From: DASTOB01 sp035720425
GTDB lineage: Bacteria; Chloroflexota; Limnocylindria; Limnocylindrales; CSP1-4
Length of the DNA: 64,000 nucleotides
Assembly (NCBI GenBank): GCA_035720425.1
Contig: DASTOB010000127.1
Coordinates: 1-64,000, forward strand
Reading direction: 5' to 3'
The notes under the pieces are model-generated. The model searched no databases, had not been told where the DNA came from, and was given only the letters and a program-made list of their open reading frames with translations. Of the stretch, positions 6,619 to 20,452 are shown piece by piece; positions within the stretch are counted from its first letter, which is position 1; every line of letters starts with the position of its first letter. The position numbers and the translations under genes were made by a program.

Positions 6619-8152
6619 ATGTCGACCAACGAGGAGCGACTCGCACGATTGGAAGCGCTGCGCGCCGAGGCGTTGCTCGGCGGCGGCCAGGTGCGCATCG
6701 AGCGCCAGCATGCGTGGGGCAAGCTGACCGCGCGCGAACGGATCGACCTGCTGCTCGACTCTGGTTCGTTCATCGAACTCGACGCATTCGTCACCCATCG
6801 CGCGACGGAATTCGGACTGGCCGACCAGCATGTCCTCGGCGACGGCGTCGTGACCGGACACGGAACGATCGACGGCCGACTCGTGTTCCTGTTCAGCCAG
6901 GACTTCACGGTGTTCGGCGGATCGTTGTCCGAGGCATACGCCGAGAAGATCTGCAAGGTGATGGACCTCGCGATGAAGGTGGGGGCCCCGATCATCGGTC
7001 TCAACGATTCCGGTGGCGCGCGAATCCAGGAGGGTGTCGTCTCGCTCGGCGGCTATGCCGACATCTTCCTGCGCAATGTCCTCGCGTCGGGTGTCGTTCC
7101 CCAGATCTCGGTGGTCATGGGCCCGTGCGCCGGCGGCGCCGTCTACTCGCCGGCGATGACCGACTTCACGATCATGGTCGAGGGTACGAGCTACATGTTC
7201 GTGACCGGTCCGAACGTCGTGAAGACGGTGACCCATGAAGAGGTCGACTCGGAGTTCCTCGGCGGGGCGACGACGCACACGACGCGGAGCGGCGTTGCCC
7301 ATCTCGCCGCGCCGGACGAAGCGTCGGCGCTCGACGCGGTTCGGGGGATCCTGCGTCACCTCCCGCAGAACAACCTCGAGTCCGCCCCGCCGGCGACGTC
7401 TGCCGACCCGGTCGATCGGATGGACCCCGAGCTCGACCGCGTCGTACCGGACGACGCGCAGCGACCGTACGACATGCACGACGTCATCGGTCGGGTCGTC
7501 GACGACGGCGCGTTCCTCGAGATTCAGCCGGGCTGGGCACAGAACATCATCATCGGGTTCGCTCGCCTCGGCGGACGGAGCGTCGGCGTCGTCGCCCAGC
7601 AGCCTGCCGTGCTCGCCGGCGCACTCGACATCGATGCGTCCGTCAAGGCCGCCCGGTTCGTCCGGACCTGCGACTGCTTCAACGTCCCGCTCGTGACGTT
7701 CGTCGACGTCCCGGGATTCCTGCCCGGTGTCGGGCAGGAGCACGGCGGGATCATCAAGCACGGCGCGAAGCTCCTCTTCGCGTATTGCGAGGCGACGGTT
7801 CCGAAGCTCACCGTCATCACCCGCAAGGCGTACGGCGGCGCGTACGACGTCATGAGTTCGAAGCACGTCCGCGGTGACATGAACTTCGCCTGGCCGAGTG
7901 CCGAGATCGCGGTGATGGGGCCGGAGGGGGCGGTCAACATCATCTTCCGCGACACGATCGCCCAGGCCGCCGACCCCGTCGCCGAGCGGGCCCGGCTCGT
8001 CGCGGAGTACGAGGCGGAGTTCGCCAACCCGTACGTCGCCGCGGCTCGCGGGTACGTCGACGACGTGATCCGTCCGTCGGAAACGCGGCCACGCCTGATC
8101 CGGGCGCTCGAGATGCTGGCCGACAAACGAGACACGAACCCGCGCAAGAAGC

Positions 8153-8172
<20 letters not shown>
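6619..8172 (+). CDS. pccB: propionyl-CoA carboxylase carboxyltransferase (beta) subunit
   Basis: 517 aa, a normal length for acyl-CoA carboxylase beta subunits. It transfers CO2 from carboxybiotin to propionyl-CoA, giving (S)-methylmalonyl-CoA. The crotonase-fold oxyanion motifs are visible: GPCAGGAVYSPAMTDF in the N-terminal half and RKAYGGAYDVMSSKH in the C-terminal half. Asp410 in GGAYDVM matches the residue known in Streptomyces enzymes to favour propionyl- over acetyl-CoA. The ATG at 6619 is chosen; upstream in-frame codons (SLRTDG) are only the translation of a candidate parS site. It heads an operon with the biotin carboxylase, carrier, mutase and epimerase. Confidence 0.93.
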
Positions 8173-9774
<1,602 letters not shown>

Positions 9775-9778
<4 letters not shown>

Positions 9779-10401
9779 GCGCCGCCCCCGGCGATCCCCT
9801 CGATCCCGGCGATCCGGGTCTCGCCGCAACCGACCCCGCCGCCATCCGCGTCACCGTAACGGCCGCGGCCGGCCGCCCGGAGGTGCCGGCGCTCGTCATC
9901 GACGGCCGGGCGACGGACGTGACCGTGACCGGCCCGGACGAGCGTGGCCGAGCCGTCGTCACGGCCGGGGGAGGGAGTGGCGGCGAGGGTGCCGGCGAGC
10001 CGGGTGGCGAGCGGCGGGCCGTCCTGTTCCTCGATCCATCGCCCCGGCCTGGCGGGTCGGCCGACGGCATCATCCGGCGCGAGGTGGTCGTCGGCGGCTG
10101 GCGGGTCGAGGTCGAGATCGAGGGGAACCGCCGCGCTGCCCTGCGCGAGCGCGCGACGCGCGCGCGGGAGGCCGTGGCGCACGGCGGGCCCACGGAGGTT
10201 CGTGCCATCATCCCCGGGCGCGTGCTGTCGGTATCGGTCGTCGCGGGCGACGACGTCGTCGCCGGCCAGCAGATCCTCGCCATCGAGGCGATGAAGATGC
10301 AGAACGAGCTCCGGGCGCCGCGCGACGGTCGGATCACGCGCGTGGCGGTCGCGGCGGACCAGACGATCGAGGTGGGCGACCTCCTCGTCGTCATCGAGTA
10401 G
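9775..10401 (+). CDS. biotin carrier (BT-BCCP) subunit of acyl-CoA carboxylase
   Basis: 208 aa. The C-terminal 75 residues are a biotinyl domain with the acceptor Lys174 in IEAMKMQNEL and the usual closing IEVGDLLVVIE. The middle section (REVVVGGWRVEVEIEGNRR) resembles the biotin-transfer domain that links carrier and carboxylase in alpha subunits of propionyl- or methylcrotonyl-CoA carboxylases. A Gly/Glu-rich insert (about 60-78) interrupts it. ATG 9775 overlaps the accC stop (ATGA), indicating coupled translation. With the two upstream genes it makes a complete biotin-dependent carboxylase. Confidence 0.88.
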
Positions 10402-10429
10402 GGTTCGGCGAGCGGGAACAGGAGGATCG

Positions 10430-12097
<1,668 letters not shown>

Positions 12098-12108
12098 GAG
12101 GGAAGCCC

Positions 12109-12597
12109 ATGGCACGCGCCAAGCAGCCCACGCCGGCCTCGTCGGTCCCGCGCCGGATCCGCCATCTCGGGCGAATCCATCACGTCGCCGTCGTCGTCCG
12201 GTCGCTCGACGAGGGTCTGCGGTTCTACCGCGACCTCCTGGGGCTCGAGCTCGAGACGATCATGGACATCCCGTCGGACCGGGTCCGGATCGCGTTCCTC
12301 CCGGTCGGCGAGGTCAAGGTCGAGCTCGTCGAACCGACCGACGACACGACCGGCGTCGCCCGCTTCCTGGCCAGCAAGGGCGAGGGCTTCCATCACGTCT
12401 GCTTCGAGGTCGAGAACCTCGCCGAGGCACTCCTTCGACTCGAGATCGACGGCGTCGAACTGATCGACACGTCACCGCGCCGCGGGGCGGAGGGCCCGGT
12501 CGCGTTCATCCACCCGCGCTCGTGCCACGGCGTGCTCGTCGAGCTCATCGAAGCGCCCGGTGGCCCGGCGTGGCACAGTCTCGGTCTCAACCCGTAA
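12109..12597 (+). CDS. mce: methylmalonyl-CoA epimerase
   Basis: 162 aa. Interconverts (S)- and (R)-methylmalonyl-CoA, linking the carboxylase and mutase. It is a vicinal-oxygen-chelate fold with two beta-alpha-beta-beta-beta modules. Likely metal ligands are His in RIHHVAVVV, His in GFHHVCFEV and Glu in VLVELIEAP. The first 20 residues are a basic extension (ARAKQPTPASSVPRRIRHLG). The ATG at 12109 follows a GAGGGAAG-type ribosome site and the mutase stop by 11 nt, so the propionyl-CoA to succinyl-CoA route is one operon. Confidence 0.92.
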   Translation: MARAKQPTPASSVPRRIRHLGRIHHVAVVVRSLDEGLRFYRDLLGLELETIMDIPSDRVRIAFLPVGEVKVELVEPTDDTTGVARFLASKGEGFHHVCFEVENLAEALLRLEIDGVELIDTSPRRGAEGPVAFIHPRSCHGVLVELIEAPGGPAWHSLGLNP

Positions 12598-12629
12598 CCA
12601 TCGTCGATCCACTCGGAGGTTCCCGGATC

Positions 12630-12956
12630 ATGGCCGTCATCATCACCACCACGCCCACCGTCGAGGGACGATCGATCGCGGAATACCGCGGGATCGTGAC
12701 CGGTGAGGCGATCCTCGGCGCCAACATCTTCAAGGACCTGTTCGCCGGCATCCGCGATATCGTCGGCGGTCGCTCCGGCGCGTACGAGGAGGAGCTCCGC
12801 AAGGCCCGCTCGATCGCCCTCGAGGAACTCGCCGTCGCCGCGCAGCAGCTTGGGGCGGACGCGGTCGTCGGCGTCGACCTCGACTACGAGACGGTGGGGC
12901 AGGGCGGGTCGATGCTCATGGTGACCGCGTCGGGAACCGCGGTGCGGCTCGGCTAG
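12630..12956 (+). CDS. YbjQ/UPF0145 family protein
   Basis: 108 aa, matching the DUF74/UPF0145 (YbjQ) family: an N-terminal beta strand (VIITTTPTVEGRSIAEYRGIVTGEAILG), a central helix rich in Glu/Arg, and the hallmark GADAVVGVDLDYE followed by MLMVTASGTAVRL. The family forms pentamers and was called a heavy-metal-binding domain from its structure; its biological role is not established. The start is set by CGGAGG about 12 nt upstream of the ATG. Its last 4 nt overlap the convergent gene's stop. Confidence 0.85.
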   Translation: MAVIITTTPTVEGRSIAEYRGIVTGEAILGANIFKDLFAGIRDIVGGRSGAYEEELRKARSIALEELAVAAQQLGADAVVGVDLDYETVGQGGSMLMVTASGTAVRLG

Positions 12957-13423
12957 ATCGACCAGGCGAACAGGACGTCGGCCGATCGGTCCGCTCGCCG
13001 GCAGAAGCGGACGATCGAGCCGGCCAGCTCGCGGATCCACGGCTTCTCCTCGCGGGGGAAGTCGCCCAGCTCCTCCTCGAGCAGGTCGATCCAGCGGCCG
13101 GCGATCGCGTCGACGTCGCGATCCGGGACGCGCGCGATCGCGCCGACCCAGCCCGGATCGACCCGCTCGATCGTTCGTTCCCCGACGTCATCGGGGCCAT
13201 CGAGCTCGCGTCGGGCGTCGATGAAGTCGCTCGGCTCGTCGGCGCGCGTGACGGCACGCACGGCCTCGGAGAACCGGTCGAGCCAGTCCGGGTCGAGGCC
13301 TGCGCCGAGCGGGAGGTGCGCGTCGAAGCGGTCCGGGTCGGACAGCGCGTCGAGGTCGTCGACGGAAATCGCGAGCAGGATCTCGCGCGCATCGCCGGCC
13401 ACGAGGTCCATCAGGGTACCCAT
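12953..13423 (-). CDS. hypothetical acidic protein downstream of sucCD
   Basis: 156 aa, acidic, and rich in Asp/Glu/Trp/Arg (LDPDWLDRFSEAVRAV, RVDPGWVGAIARVPDRDVDAIAGRW, LEEELGDFPREEKPWIREL). It looks like a small soluble protein of the DUF1877/immunity-like kind, but I cannot assign it to a family. It begins 18 nt after sucD, so it is probably the third gene of that operon. A second in-frame ATG, 4 codons downstream, is also possible. It ends 4 nt inside the convergent UPF0145 gene. Confidence 0.55.
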   Translation of the reverse strand: MGTLMDLVAGDAREILLAISVDDLDALSDPDRFDAHLPLGAGLDPDWLDRFSEAVRAVTRADEPSDFIDARRELDGPDDVGERTIERVDPGWVGAIARVPDRDVDAIAGRWIDLLEEELGDFPREEKPWIRELAGSIVRFCRRADRSADVLFAWSI

Positions 13424-13440
13424 GGAGGATCGGACGGCCG

Positions 13441-14325
13441 TCAGCCCGTGTAGCCCGCTTCGCGGAGCAGCGCGGGCAGCTCCGTCGGCGACGCGGCCAC
13501 CCGGATGCCCGCCGCCTCGAGCGCAGCGACCTTCGACTCGGCCGTGCCGGACCCGCCCGAGATGATCGCGCCGGCGTGGCCCATCCGCTTGCCCTCCGGG
13601 GCGGTCCGCCCGGCGATGAACGCCGCCATCGGGCGATCGCGCAGGTGCTCCGCCGCCCACGCCGCGGCCCGCTCCTCCGCCGCCCCGCCGATCTCGCCGA
13701 TGAGCACGATCGCGTCCGTCTCGGGGTCGTCGGCGAACAGCTGGAGCACGTCGAGGAACGTCGTGCCGATGATCGGGTCGCCGCCGATGCCGACGCACGT
13801 CGACTGGCCGATGCCGGCATCGGTCATCGCCTGGACGGCCTCGTAGGTCAGGGTTCCGGAGCGCGACACGACGCCGACCCGTCCCTCGCGGTGGACCGAG
13901 CCCGGAATGATCCCGACCTTGGCCCGGCCCGGCGAGGTCGCACCCGGGCAGTTCGGCCCGATGAGGCGGGCCCCGGCGGCGCGCACGGTCTCGACGACCG
14001 GGATCATGTCGAGGGCGGGAATTCCCTCGGTGATGCAGAAGATCGTGCCGATCCCGGCATCGGCCGCCTCCATGATCGCATCGGGGGCACCGGCGGCCGG
14101 CACGAAGATGCACGACGTGTTGGCGCCCGTCTCGCGGACGGCCTGGCCGACCGTGTCGAACACGGGCACGCGCCCGTCGAGCGCCCGCTGCCCACCCTTG
14201 CCCGGGGTCGACCCGGCGACGACCGTCGTTCCGTACTCGAGCATCGACGTGCCGTGGAAGGTGCCCTCGCGGCCGGTGATGCCCTGGATGACGAGCCGCG
14301 TGTCGCGCCCGATGAGGATGCTCAT
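13441..14325 (-). CDS. sucD: succinyl-CoA synthetase alpha subunit
   Basis: 294 aa, full length. With SucC it converts succinyl-CoA, NDP and phosphate to succinate, NTP and CoA. The CoA-binding Rossmann part begins VIQGITGREGTFHG. GPNCPG and the phosphohistidine motif MGHAGAIISGGSGTA (His about 246) are intact. It overlaps sucC by 4 nt (ATGA). A malate-CoA ligase (MtkB) activity cannot be excluded from sequence alone, but the neighbouring icd and sdh genes favour the TCA role. Confidence 0.93.
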   Translation of the reverse strand: MSILIGRDTRLVIQGITGREGTFHGTSMLEYGTTVVAGSTPGKGGQRALDGRVPVFDTVGQAVRETGANTSCIFVPAAGAPDAIMEAADAGIGTIFCITEGIPALDMIPVVETVRAAGARLIGPNCPGATSPGRAKVGIIPGSVHREGRVGVVSRSGTLTYEAVQAMTDAGIGQSTCVGIGGDPIIGTTFLDVLQLFADDPETDAIVLIGEIGGAAEERAAAWAAEHLRDRPMAAFIAGRTAPEGKRMGHAGAIISGGSGTAESKVAALEAAGIRVAASPTELPALLREAGYTG

Positions 14326-15497
14326 GCCGCACCCCGCCGCGAGGCGGCGACGGCCTTCTCGGCCGCCTCGTCGAGGGTCGCCGCCGTCTCGAAGTTCGCC
14401 TCCTCGAGGAGGCGTCCCGCCTCGGCCGCGTTCGTGCCGACGATCCGGACGACCATCGGCACGTCGCGCGCCTGGACCCGCCGGGCCTCGATGAGGCCGC
14501 GGGCGACCTCGTCGCCGCGGGTGATGCCGCCGAAGATGTTGACGAGGATGGCCGACACCTTCGGGTCCGACAGGATGAGCCGCATCGCGGTCGCGACCTT
14601 GTCCGCCCGCGCGCCGCCGCCGATGTCGAGGAAGTTCGCCGGTTCGCCGCCGGCCCGCTTGACGAGGTCCATCGTCGTCATCGCGAGGCCGGCGCCGTTG
14701 ACCATGCAGCCGATCGTCCCGTCGAGCTTGATGAAGCTGATGTCCGCCCCGCGGGCCTGACGGTCGGTCGGGTCGTCCTCGTCGAGATCGCGCAGCGCCT
14801 CGTGGCCGGGATGGCGGGCGAGGGCGGAATCGTCGAGGGTGATCTTCGCGTCGAGACAGACGAGCCGATCGACGGTCGCCCCGCCGGCGCCCTTCTCGCG
14901 CACGATCCCGAGCGGGTTGATCTCGACGAGGTCCGCGTCGTTCGCGCGCATCGTGGCGACGAGGCCCCTGGCGATCGCGGCAGCCTCGCGCCAGTGCTCG
15001 CCGAGGCCCATCCGGAACGCGAACGAGCGAGCCTGGTGGTCGAGCAGCCCGAGGTACGGGTGGGCGTGGAGGGTGACGATCGCGTCGGGATTCGTGGCGG
15101 CGACGTGCTCGATCTCGACGCCGCCCTCGGACGAGCCCATGAGCAGGATCCGCCGGGCGTCGCGGTCGAGGACCGCGGCGAGGTAGTACTCCTTGAGGAT
15201 GTCGGCCGCGGCCGCCACGAGCACCTTGCGCACGGTGATGCCCTTGATGTCCATACCGAGGATGAGCGCTGCCGTGCGCTCGGCGTGATCGGCGTCGGCG
15301 GCGAGCTTCACGCCGCCGGCCTTGCCACGGCCGCCGACGAGGACGAGCGCCTTGATCACGACGCTGTCGGCGCCGGTCGCGAAGATCCGCTCCGCGGCGG
15401 CGCGCGCCTCGGCCGGCGTACGGGCGACTTCCCATCCGGGCACGGGCAGGCCCTGGGCGACGAGCAGCGACTTGGCGTCGGCTTCCTGGATCTTCAC
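14322..15497 (-). CDS. sucC: succinyl-CoA synthetase beta subunit
   Basis: 391 aa, the usual length. It has an ATP-grasp domain (VVIKALVLVGGRGKAGGVKL, then DLVEINPLGIV) and a C-terminal ligase CoA domain with GCMVNGAGLAMTTMD, FLDIGGGA and VNIFGGITRGDEVA. The GTG at 15497 is the only plausible start; there is no Shine-Dalgarno. It is divergent from icd across 57 bp, which must hold both promoters. It takes the succinyl-CoA made by the mutase encoded just upstream on the other strand. Confidence 0.93.
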   Translation of the reverse strand: MKIQEADAKSLLVAQGLPVPGWEVARTPAEARAAAERIFATGADSVVIKALVLVGGRGKAGGVKLAADADHAERTAALILGMDIKGITVRKVLVAAAADILKEYYLAAVLDRDARRILLMGSSEGGVEIEHVAATNPDAIVTLHAHPYLGLLDHQARSFAFRMGLGEHWREAAAIARGLVATMRANDADLVEINPLGIVREKGAGGATVDRLVCLDAKITLDDSALARHPGHEALRDLDEDDPTDRQARGADISFIKLDGTIGCMVNGAGLAMTTMDLVKRAGGEPANFLDIGGGARADKVATAMRLILSDPKVSAILVNIFGGITRGDEVARGLIEARRVQARDVPMVVRIVGTNAAEAGRLLEEANFETAATLDEAAEKAVAASRRGAA

Positions 15498-15541
15498 GGG
15501 GGCATCGATGGTACAGGACCGCGGGAGCCTCCCGAGCGGGC

Positions 15542-15547
15542 TAGAAT
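15542..15547 (+). promoter_or_regulatory. -10 box of leaderless icd promoter
   Basis: TAGAAT with the ATG at 15555, 7 nt after the box. A transcript starting at the usual distance would begin on the A of the ATG. No Shine-Dalgarno precedes this ATG, which agrees with leaderless translation. An ATG at 15546 overlaps the box itself and is therefore unlikely to be used. Confidence 0.55.
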
Positions 15548-15554
15548 GGTCCGC

Positions 15555-16580
15555 ATGACCCACCGCGTCACGCTCATCCCCGGCGACGGCATCGGGCCGG
15601 AGCTGGCGGAGGCGACCCGTCGCGTGCTCGACGCCTCGGGGATCGATTTCGAGTGGGAGGTCGTCGAGGCGGGCGAGGCGGTCATCGCGGAGCACGGCAC
15701 CCCGCTCCCGGACCACGTGCTCGACTCGATCCGTCGCAACCGGGTCGCCCTGAAGGGCCCGATCACGACCCCCGTCGGGGAGGGGTTCCGGAGCGTCAAC
15801 GTCACGCTCCGCCAGGCGCTCGACCTCTACGCCAACGTGCGGCCGGCGCGGTCGATCCCGGGCCTCGAGTCGCGCTACGAGGACGTCGACCTCGTCATCG
15901 TCCGCGAGAACACCGAGGACCTGTACGCCGGCATCGAGCACCGGGTCGGGCGCGACGCCGCGGAGAGCATCAAGATCATCACCCGCGAGGCCTCCGAGCG
16001 AATCGCGCGCTACGCGTTCGACTACGCCGTCGCGAACGGCCGGCGCAAGGTGACCGCCGTCCACAAGGCGAACATCATGAAGCTGTCGGACGGCCTGTTC
16101 CTCGAGTCGTGCCGGACGGTTGCCGCCGAGTACGAGGGTCGGATCGAGTTCGAGGACCGGATCGTCGACAACATGTGCATGCAGCTCGTCCAGAAGCCGG
16201 ACCTGTACGACGTGCTCGTCCTGCCAAACCTGTACGGCGACATCGTGAGCGACCTCGCCGCCGGCCTCGTCGGCGGCCTCGGGGTGGCGCCCGGGGCGAA
16301 CATCGGGACGTACGCCGCGGTGTTCGAGCCGGTCCACGGGTCGGCCCCCAAGTACGCCGGCCAGAACAAGGCGAATCCGGCCGCGATGATCCTGTCCGGG
16401 GCGCTCATGCTCCGCCATCTCGGGCACCCGGACGAGGCGGGTCGGGTCGAGGCCGCCCTGCGTGACGTCGTCGCCGAGGGTCGCACGATCACGTACGACC
16501 TGGGCGGTACGGCCGGGACGAGTGAGTTCGCCGGGGCGATCGTGGCGCGCCTGACGGCCGCGCCCGTGCCGGCGTCCTGA
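15555..16580 (+). CDS. icd: isocitrate dehydrogenase (probably NADP-dependent)
   Basis: 341 aa, beta-decarboxylating dehydrogenase family. It oxidises isocitrate to 2-oxoglutarate and CO2. The substrate motif S80-V-N82-V-T-L-R86 is that of isocitrate rather than isopropylmalate dehydrogenases. In the cofactor loop HGSAPKYAGQNK, the Lys266-Tyr267 pair is the NADP-type signature of the E. coli enzyme; NAD enzymes usually have Asp-Ile there. The short length is that of the NAD-IDH/IPMDH branch, so NADP use is an inference from two residues. It heads a run followed by sdhCDAB. Confidence 0.88.
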   Translation: MTHRVTLIPGDGIGPELAEATRRVLDASGIDFEWEVVEAGEAVIAEHGTPLPDHVLDSIRRNRVALKGPITTPVGEGFRSVNVTLRQALDLYANVRPARSIPGLESRYEDVDLVIVRENTEDLYAGIEHRVGRDAAESIKIITREASERIARYAFDYAVANGRRKVTAVHKANIMKLSDGLFLESCRTVAAEYEGRIEFEDRIVDNMCMQLVQKPDLYDVLVLPNLYGDIVSDLAAGLVGGLGVAPGANIGTYAAVFEPVHGSAPKYAGQNKANPAAMILSGALMLRHLGHPDEAGRVEAALRDVVAEGRTITYDLGGTAGTSEFAGAIVARLTAAPVPAS

Positions 16581-16621
16581 CGGCCGGCGACCGGGCACGG
16601 CGACAGAGGCGCGACGGGTCG

Positions 16622-17002
16622 ATGCTGCTTCGGTATCGCGGCGGCGAGGGCATGCTCGCCTGGGCGTTCCATCGCATCTCCGGCGTTGCGATCTGGGCCT
16701 TCCTCGTCCTCCACGTCATCGACATCTACCTGGTCGGCGCGGCGCCGGACTCGTACGATACCCTGCTCGCCATCTACGCCCACCCGATCGGAATCGTCCT
16801 CGAGTGGCTGCTCGGGGCGGCCGTGCTCTATCACGCGCTGAACGGCCTGCGGATCATCGTCATGGACTTCTGGCCGACCCTGACCCGATTCCACCGCCAG
16901 CTGTGGTACCTGAACTGGCTCCTCTTCCTCGCCATCGGGCTGCCGGTGACGTGGGTCATCTTCGGTCAGTTCGCGCGCGCCATGGGCTGGTGGCCGCGAT
17001 GA
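16622..17002 (+). CDS. sdhC: succinate dehydrogenase cytochrome b subunit
   Basis: 126 aa with three membrane helices. HRISGVAIW near the N-terminus is the quinone-site signature of SdhC, and the His in LYHALNGLRII is the expected heme b ligand. It anchors the dehydrogenase at the cytoplasmic membrane and passes electrons to quinone. It starts 41 nt after icd and overlaps sdhD (ATGA). Confidence 0.92.
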   Translation: MLLRYRGGEGMLAWAFHRISGVAIWAFLVLHVIDIYLVGAAPDSYDTLLAIYAHPIGIVLEWLLGAAVLYHALNGLRIIVMDFWPTLTRFHRQLWYLNWLLFLAIGLPVTWVIFGQFARAMGWWPR

Positions 17003-17397
17003 GCGGCCGCTACGGCCGGGCCGGCCGAACCCGACCGCAATCGGGCGGTTGGGAGCTCGCGGTGTGGTACCTCATGCGCCTCACCGGGCTCGGCCTGTTC
17101 GTGCTCGTGCTCAGCCACTACCTCATCCTCCACGTCATCTACGACCCGGCGGAGCAGACCGCATCGTGGATCGCGGAGGTCCGCTGGAGCAGCCTGTTCT
17201 GGCGGGCGTTCGACTGGCTCCTGCTCATGCTCGTCCTGTTCCACGCGTTCATGGGCGTACGCATCGTCGTGGCCGACTACACCCGCGGCGGCGTCCGGAC
17301 GGTCACGCTCATGGCCCTGTACCTGCTCGGGGTCGTGCTGTTCGTGATCGGCACGCTCGTCGTGATGACGCTGCCGAACGTCGTCCCCGACGCCTGA
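16999..17397 (+). CDS. sdhD: succinate dehydrogenase membrane anchor subunit
   Basis: 132 aa with three hydrophobic helices (about 33-52, 72-95, 104-125). LSHYLILHVIY and LFHAFMGVRIVVADY carry candidate heme or quinone histidines. A 25-residue basic N-terminus faces the cytoplasm. ATG 16999 overlaps the sdhC stop, and the gene ends 2 nt before sdhA. Confidence 0.9.
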   Translation: MSGRYGRAGRTRPQSGGWELAVWYLMRLTGLGLFVLVLSHYLILHVIYDPAEQTASWIAEVRWSSLFWRAFDWLLLMLVLFHAFMGVRIVVADYTRGGVRTVTLMALYLLGVVLFVIGTLVVMTLPNVVPDA

Positions 17398-17399
17398 AC

Positions 17400-19145
<1,746 letters not shown>

Positions 19146-19155
19146 GGACGACCGC

Positions 19156-19857
19156 GTGCAGATCGACGTCCGGATCCTGCGCTACGACCCCGAGCGGGAC
19201 CGCAAGCCGCACTGGGAGACGTACGCGGTCGAATCCGACCCGGCCATGGACCGCGTGCTCGACCTGCTCCATCGGATCAAGTACGAGCAGGACGGCACAC
19301 TCACGTTCCGCCGCTCGTGCGCCCATGGCGTCTGCGGGTCCGACGCGATGCTCGTGAACGGCCGCAACCGGCTGGCCTGCAAACTGCGGGTCGAGACCCT
19401 CGGGCGGCGGATCAGCATCGCGCCGCTGCCGGGGCTGCCGGTGATCAAGGATCTCGTCGTCGACATGGACGACTTCTTCGGCAAGTACCGGAGCGTCATG
19501 CCGTTCCTCGTGGCGGAGGGTCCGGCACCCCAGCGCGAGCGGCGCCAGTCACCGGAGGACCGCGCCCGCTACGACGACACGACCAAGTGCATCCTGTGCG
19601 CCGCGTGCACCTCGTCGTGCCCGTCGTTCTGGGCGCAACCGGGGTACGTCGGGCCGGCGGCGATCGTCAACGCCCATCGGTTCATCTTCGACTCGCGCGA
19701 CGACGCGGCCGATGAGCGGCTCGAGATCCTGGCCGACAAGGACGGCGTGTGGCGCTGCCGGACGATCTTCAACTGCACCGACGCCTGCCCGCGCGGGATC
19801 CACATCACCCAGGCGATCCTCGAGGTCAGCTCTTCGATCGTCGACAAGCAGGCCTGA
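19156..19857 (+). CDS. sdhB: succinate dehydrogenase iron-sulfur subunit
   Basis: 233 aa. The N-terminal [2Fe-2S] site is CAHGVCGSD...C (Cys55, Cys60, Asp63, Cys75); an Asp in the third position also occurs in E. coli SdhB. The C-terminal part carries CILCAACTSSCP for [4Fe-4S] and CRTIFNCTDACPRG for [3Fe-4S] and the end of the 4Fe site. It relays electrons from SdhA to the quinone site. GTG start, 10 nt after sdhA. It is the last gene of the icd-sdhCDAB run. Confidence 0.95.
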   Translation: MQIDVRILRYDPERDRKPHWETYAVESDPAMDRVLDLLHRIKYEQDGTLTFRRSCAHGVCGSDAMLVNGRNRLACKLRVETLGRRISIAPLPGLPVIKDLVVDMDDFFGKYRSVMPFLVAEGPAPQRERRQSPEDRARYDDTTKCILCAACTSSCPSFWAQPGYVGPAAIVNAHRFIFDSRDDAADERLEILADKDGVWRCRTIFNCTDACPRGIHITQAILEVSSSIVDKQA

Positions 19858-19929
19858 GGTGGTTGGCCTCATGGCTCCGCGAGCGCGATGCCTCCGGCTC
19901 GATGAGCGAGTGATGGTTCCACGTCGAGG

Positions 19930-20415
19930 GTGCTGGCTCTGAGCGCCCCAAGGTTCGTCATCCGGACCGACGGCGCGGCGCGCGGGAATCCCGGGCCGGC
20001 ATCGCTCGGCGCCGTCCTCATCGACGCGTCCCGGCCGGATGCGCTCTCGCCGAGCGCCGCGCCCGACGCGACGATCTCCGAGTTCCTGGGCCACGCCACG
20101 AACAACGTGGCGGAGTGGACGGGCGTCGTCCGCGCGCTCGAGCTGGCTCGCGAACTCGGCGCGGCGCGGGTCGACCTGTTCCTCGACTCGATGCTCATCG
20201 TCGAGCAGCTCCACGGTCGGTGGCGGGTCAAGGACGCCAAGCTGCGCCCGCTGTGGGAGGCCGCCCGGGCGCAGCTCGAGACGCTTCGGCCGTGGTCGGC
20301 CACCCACGTGCCCCGGGCCCAGAACGCGCTCGCCGACGCGCTGGCCAACGAGGCGATCGACCGGGCCGCGGCGGGGGGTCCGCGGTCGGTCGTCCGAAGG
20401 CCCGCCGGCGCCTGA
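19930..20415 (+). CDS. ribonuclease HI family protein
   Basis: 161 aa. Degrades RNA in RNA-DNA hybrids. The four catalytic acidic residues are present: Asp14 (RTDGAARGNPGP), Glu62 (NNVAEWTGV), Asp86 (LFLDSMLIVEQL) and Asp136 (NALADALANEA). It resembles the shorter RNase HI type without the basic-protrusion handle of the E. coli enzyme. The start is not certain: the GTG at 19930 has only a weak upstream site. The 72-bp gap from sdhB shows no terminator. Confidence 0.88.
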   Translation: MLALSAPRFVIRTDGAARGNPGPASLGAVLIDASRPDALSPSAAPDATISEFLGHATNNVAEWTGVVRALELARELGAARVDLFLDSMLIVEQLHGRWRVKDAKLRPLWEAARAQLETLRPWSATHVPRAQNALADALANEAIDRAAAGGPRSVVRRPAGA

Positions 20416-20452
20416 TCCGGAACCGCGGGCGTCGGCCCGGCGTCCGTGAGAC

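Noticed and set aside
14322..16598. 758-codon minus-strand frame joining sucC to the region opposite icd
   Set aside because: sucC homology begins only at GTG 15497; the upstream part is the shadow of icd.
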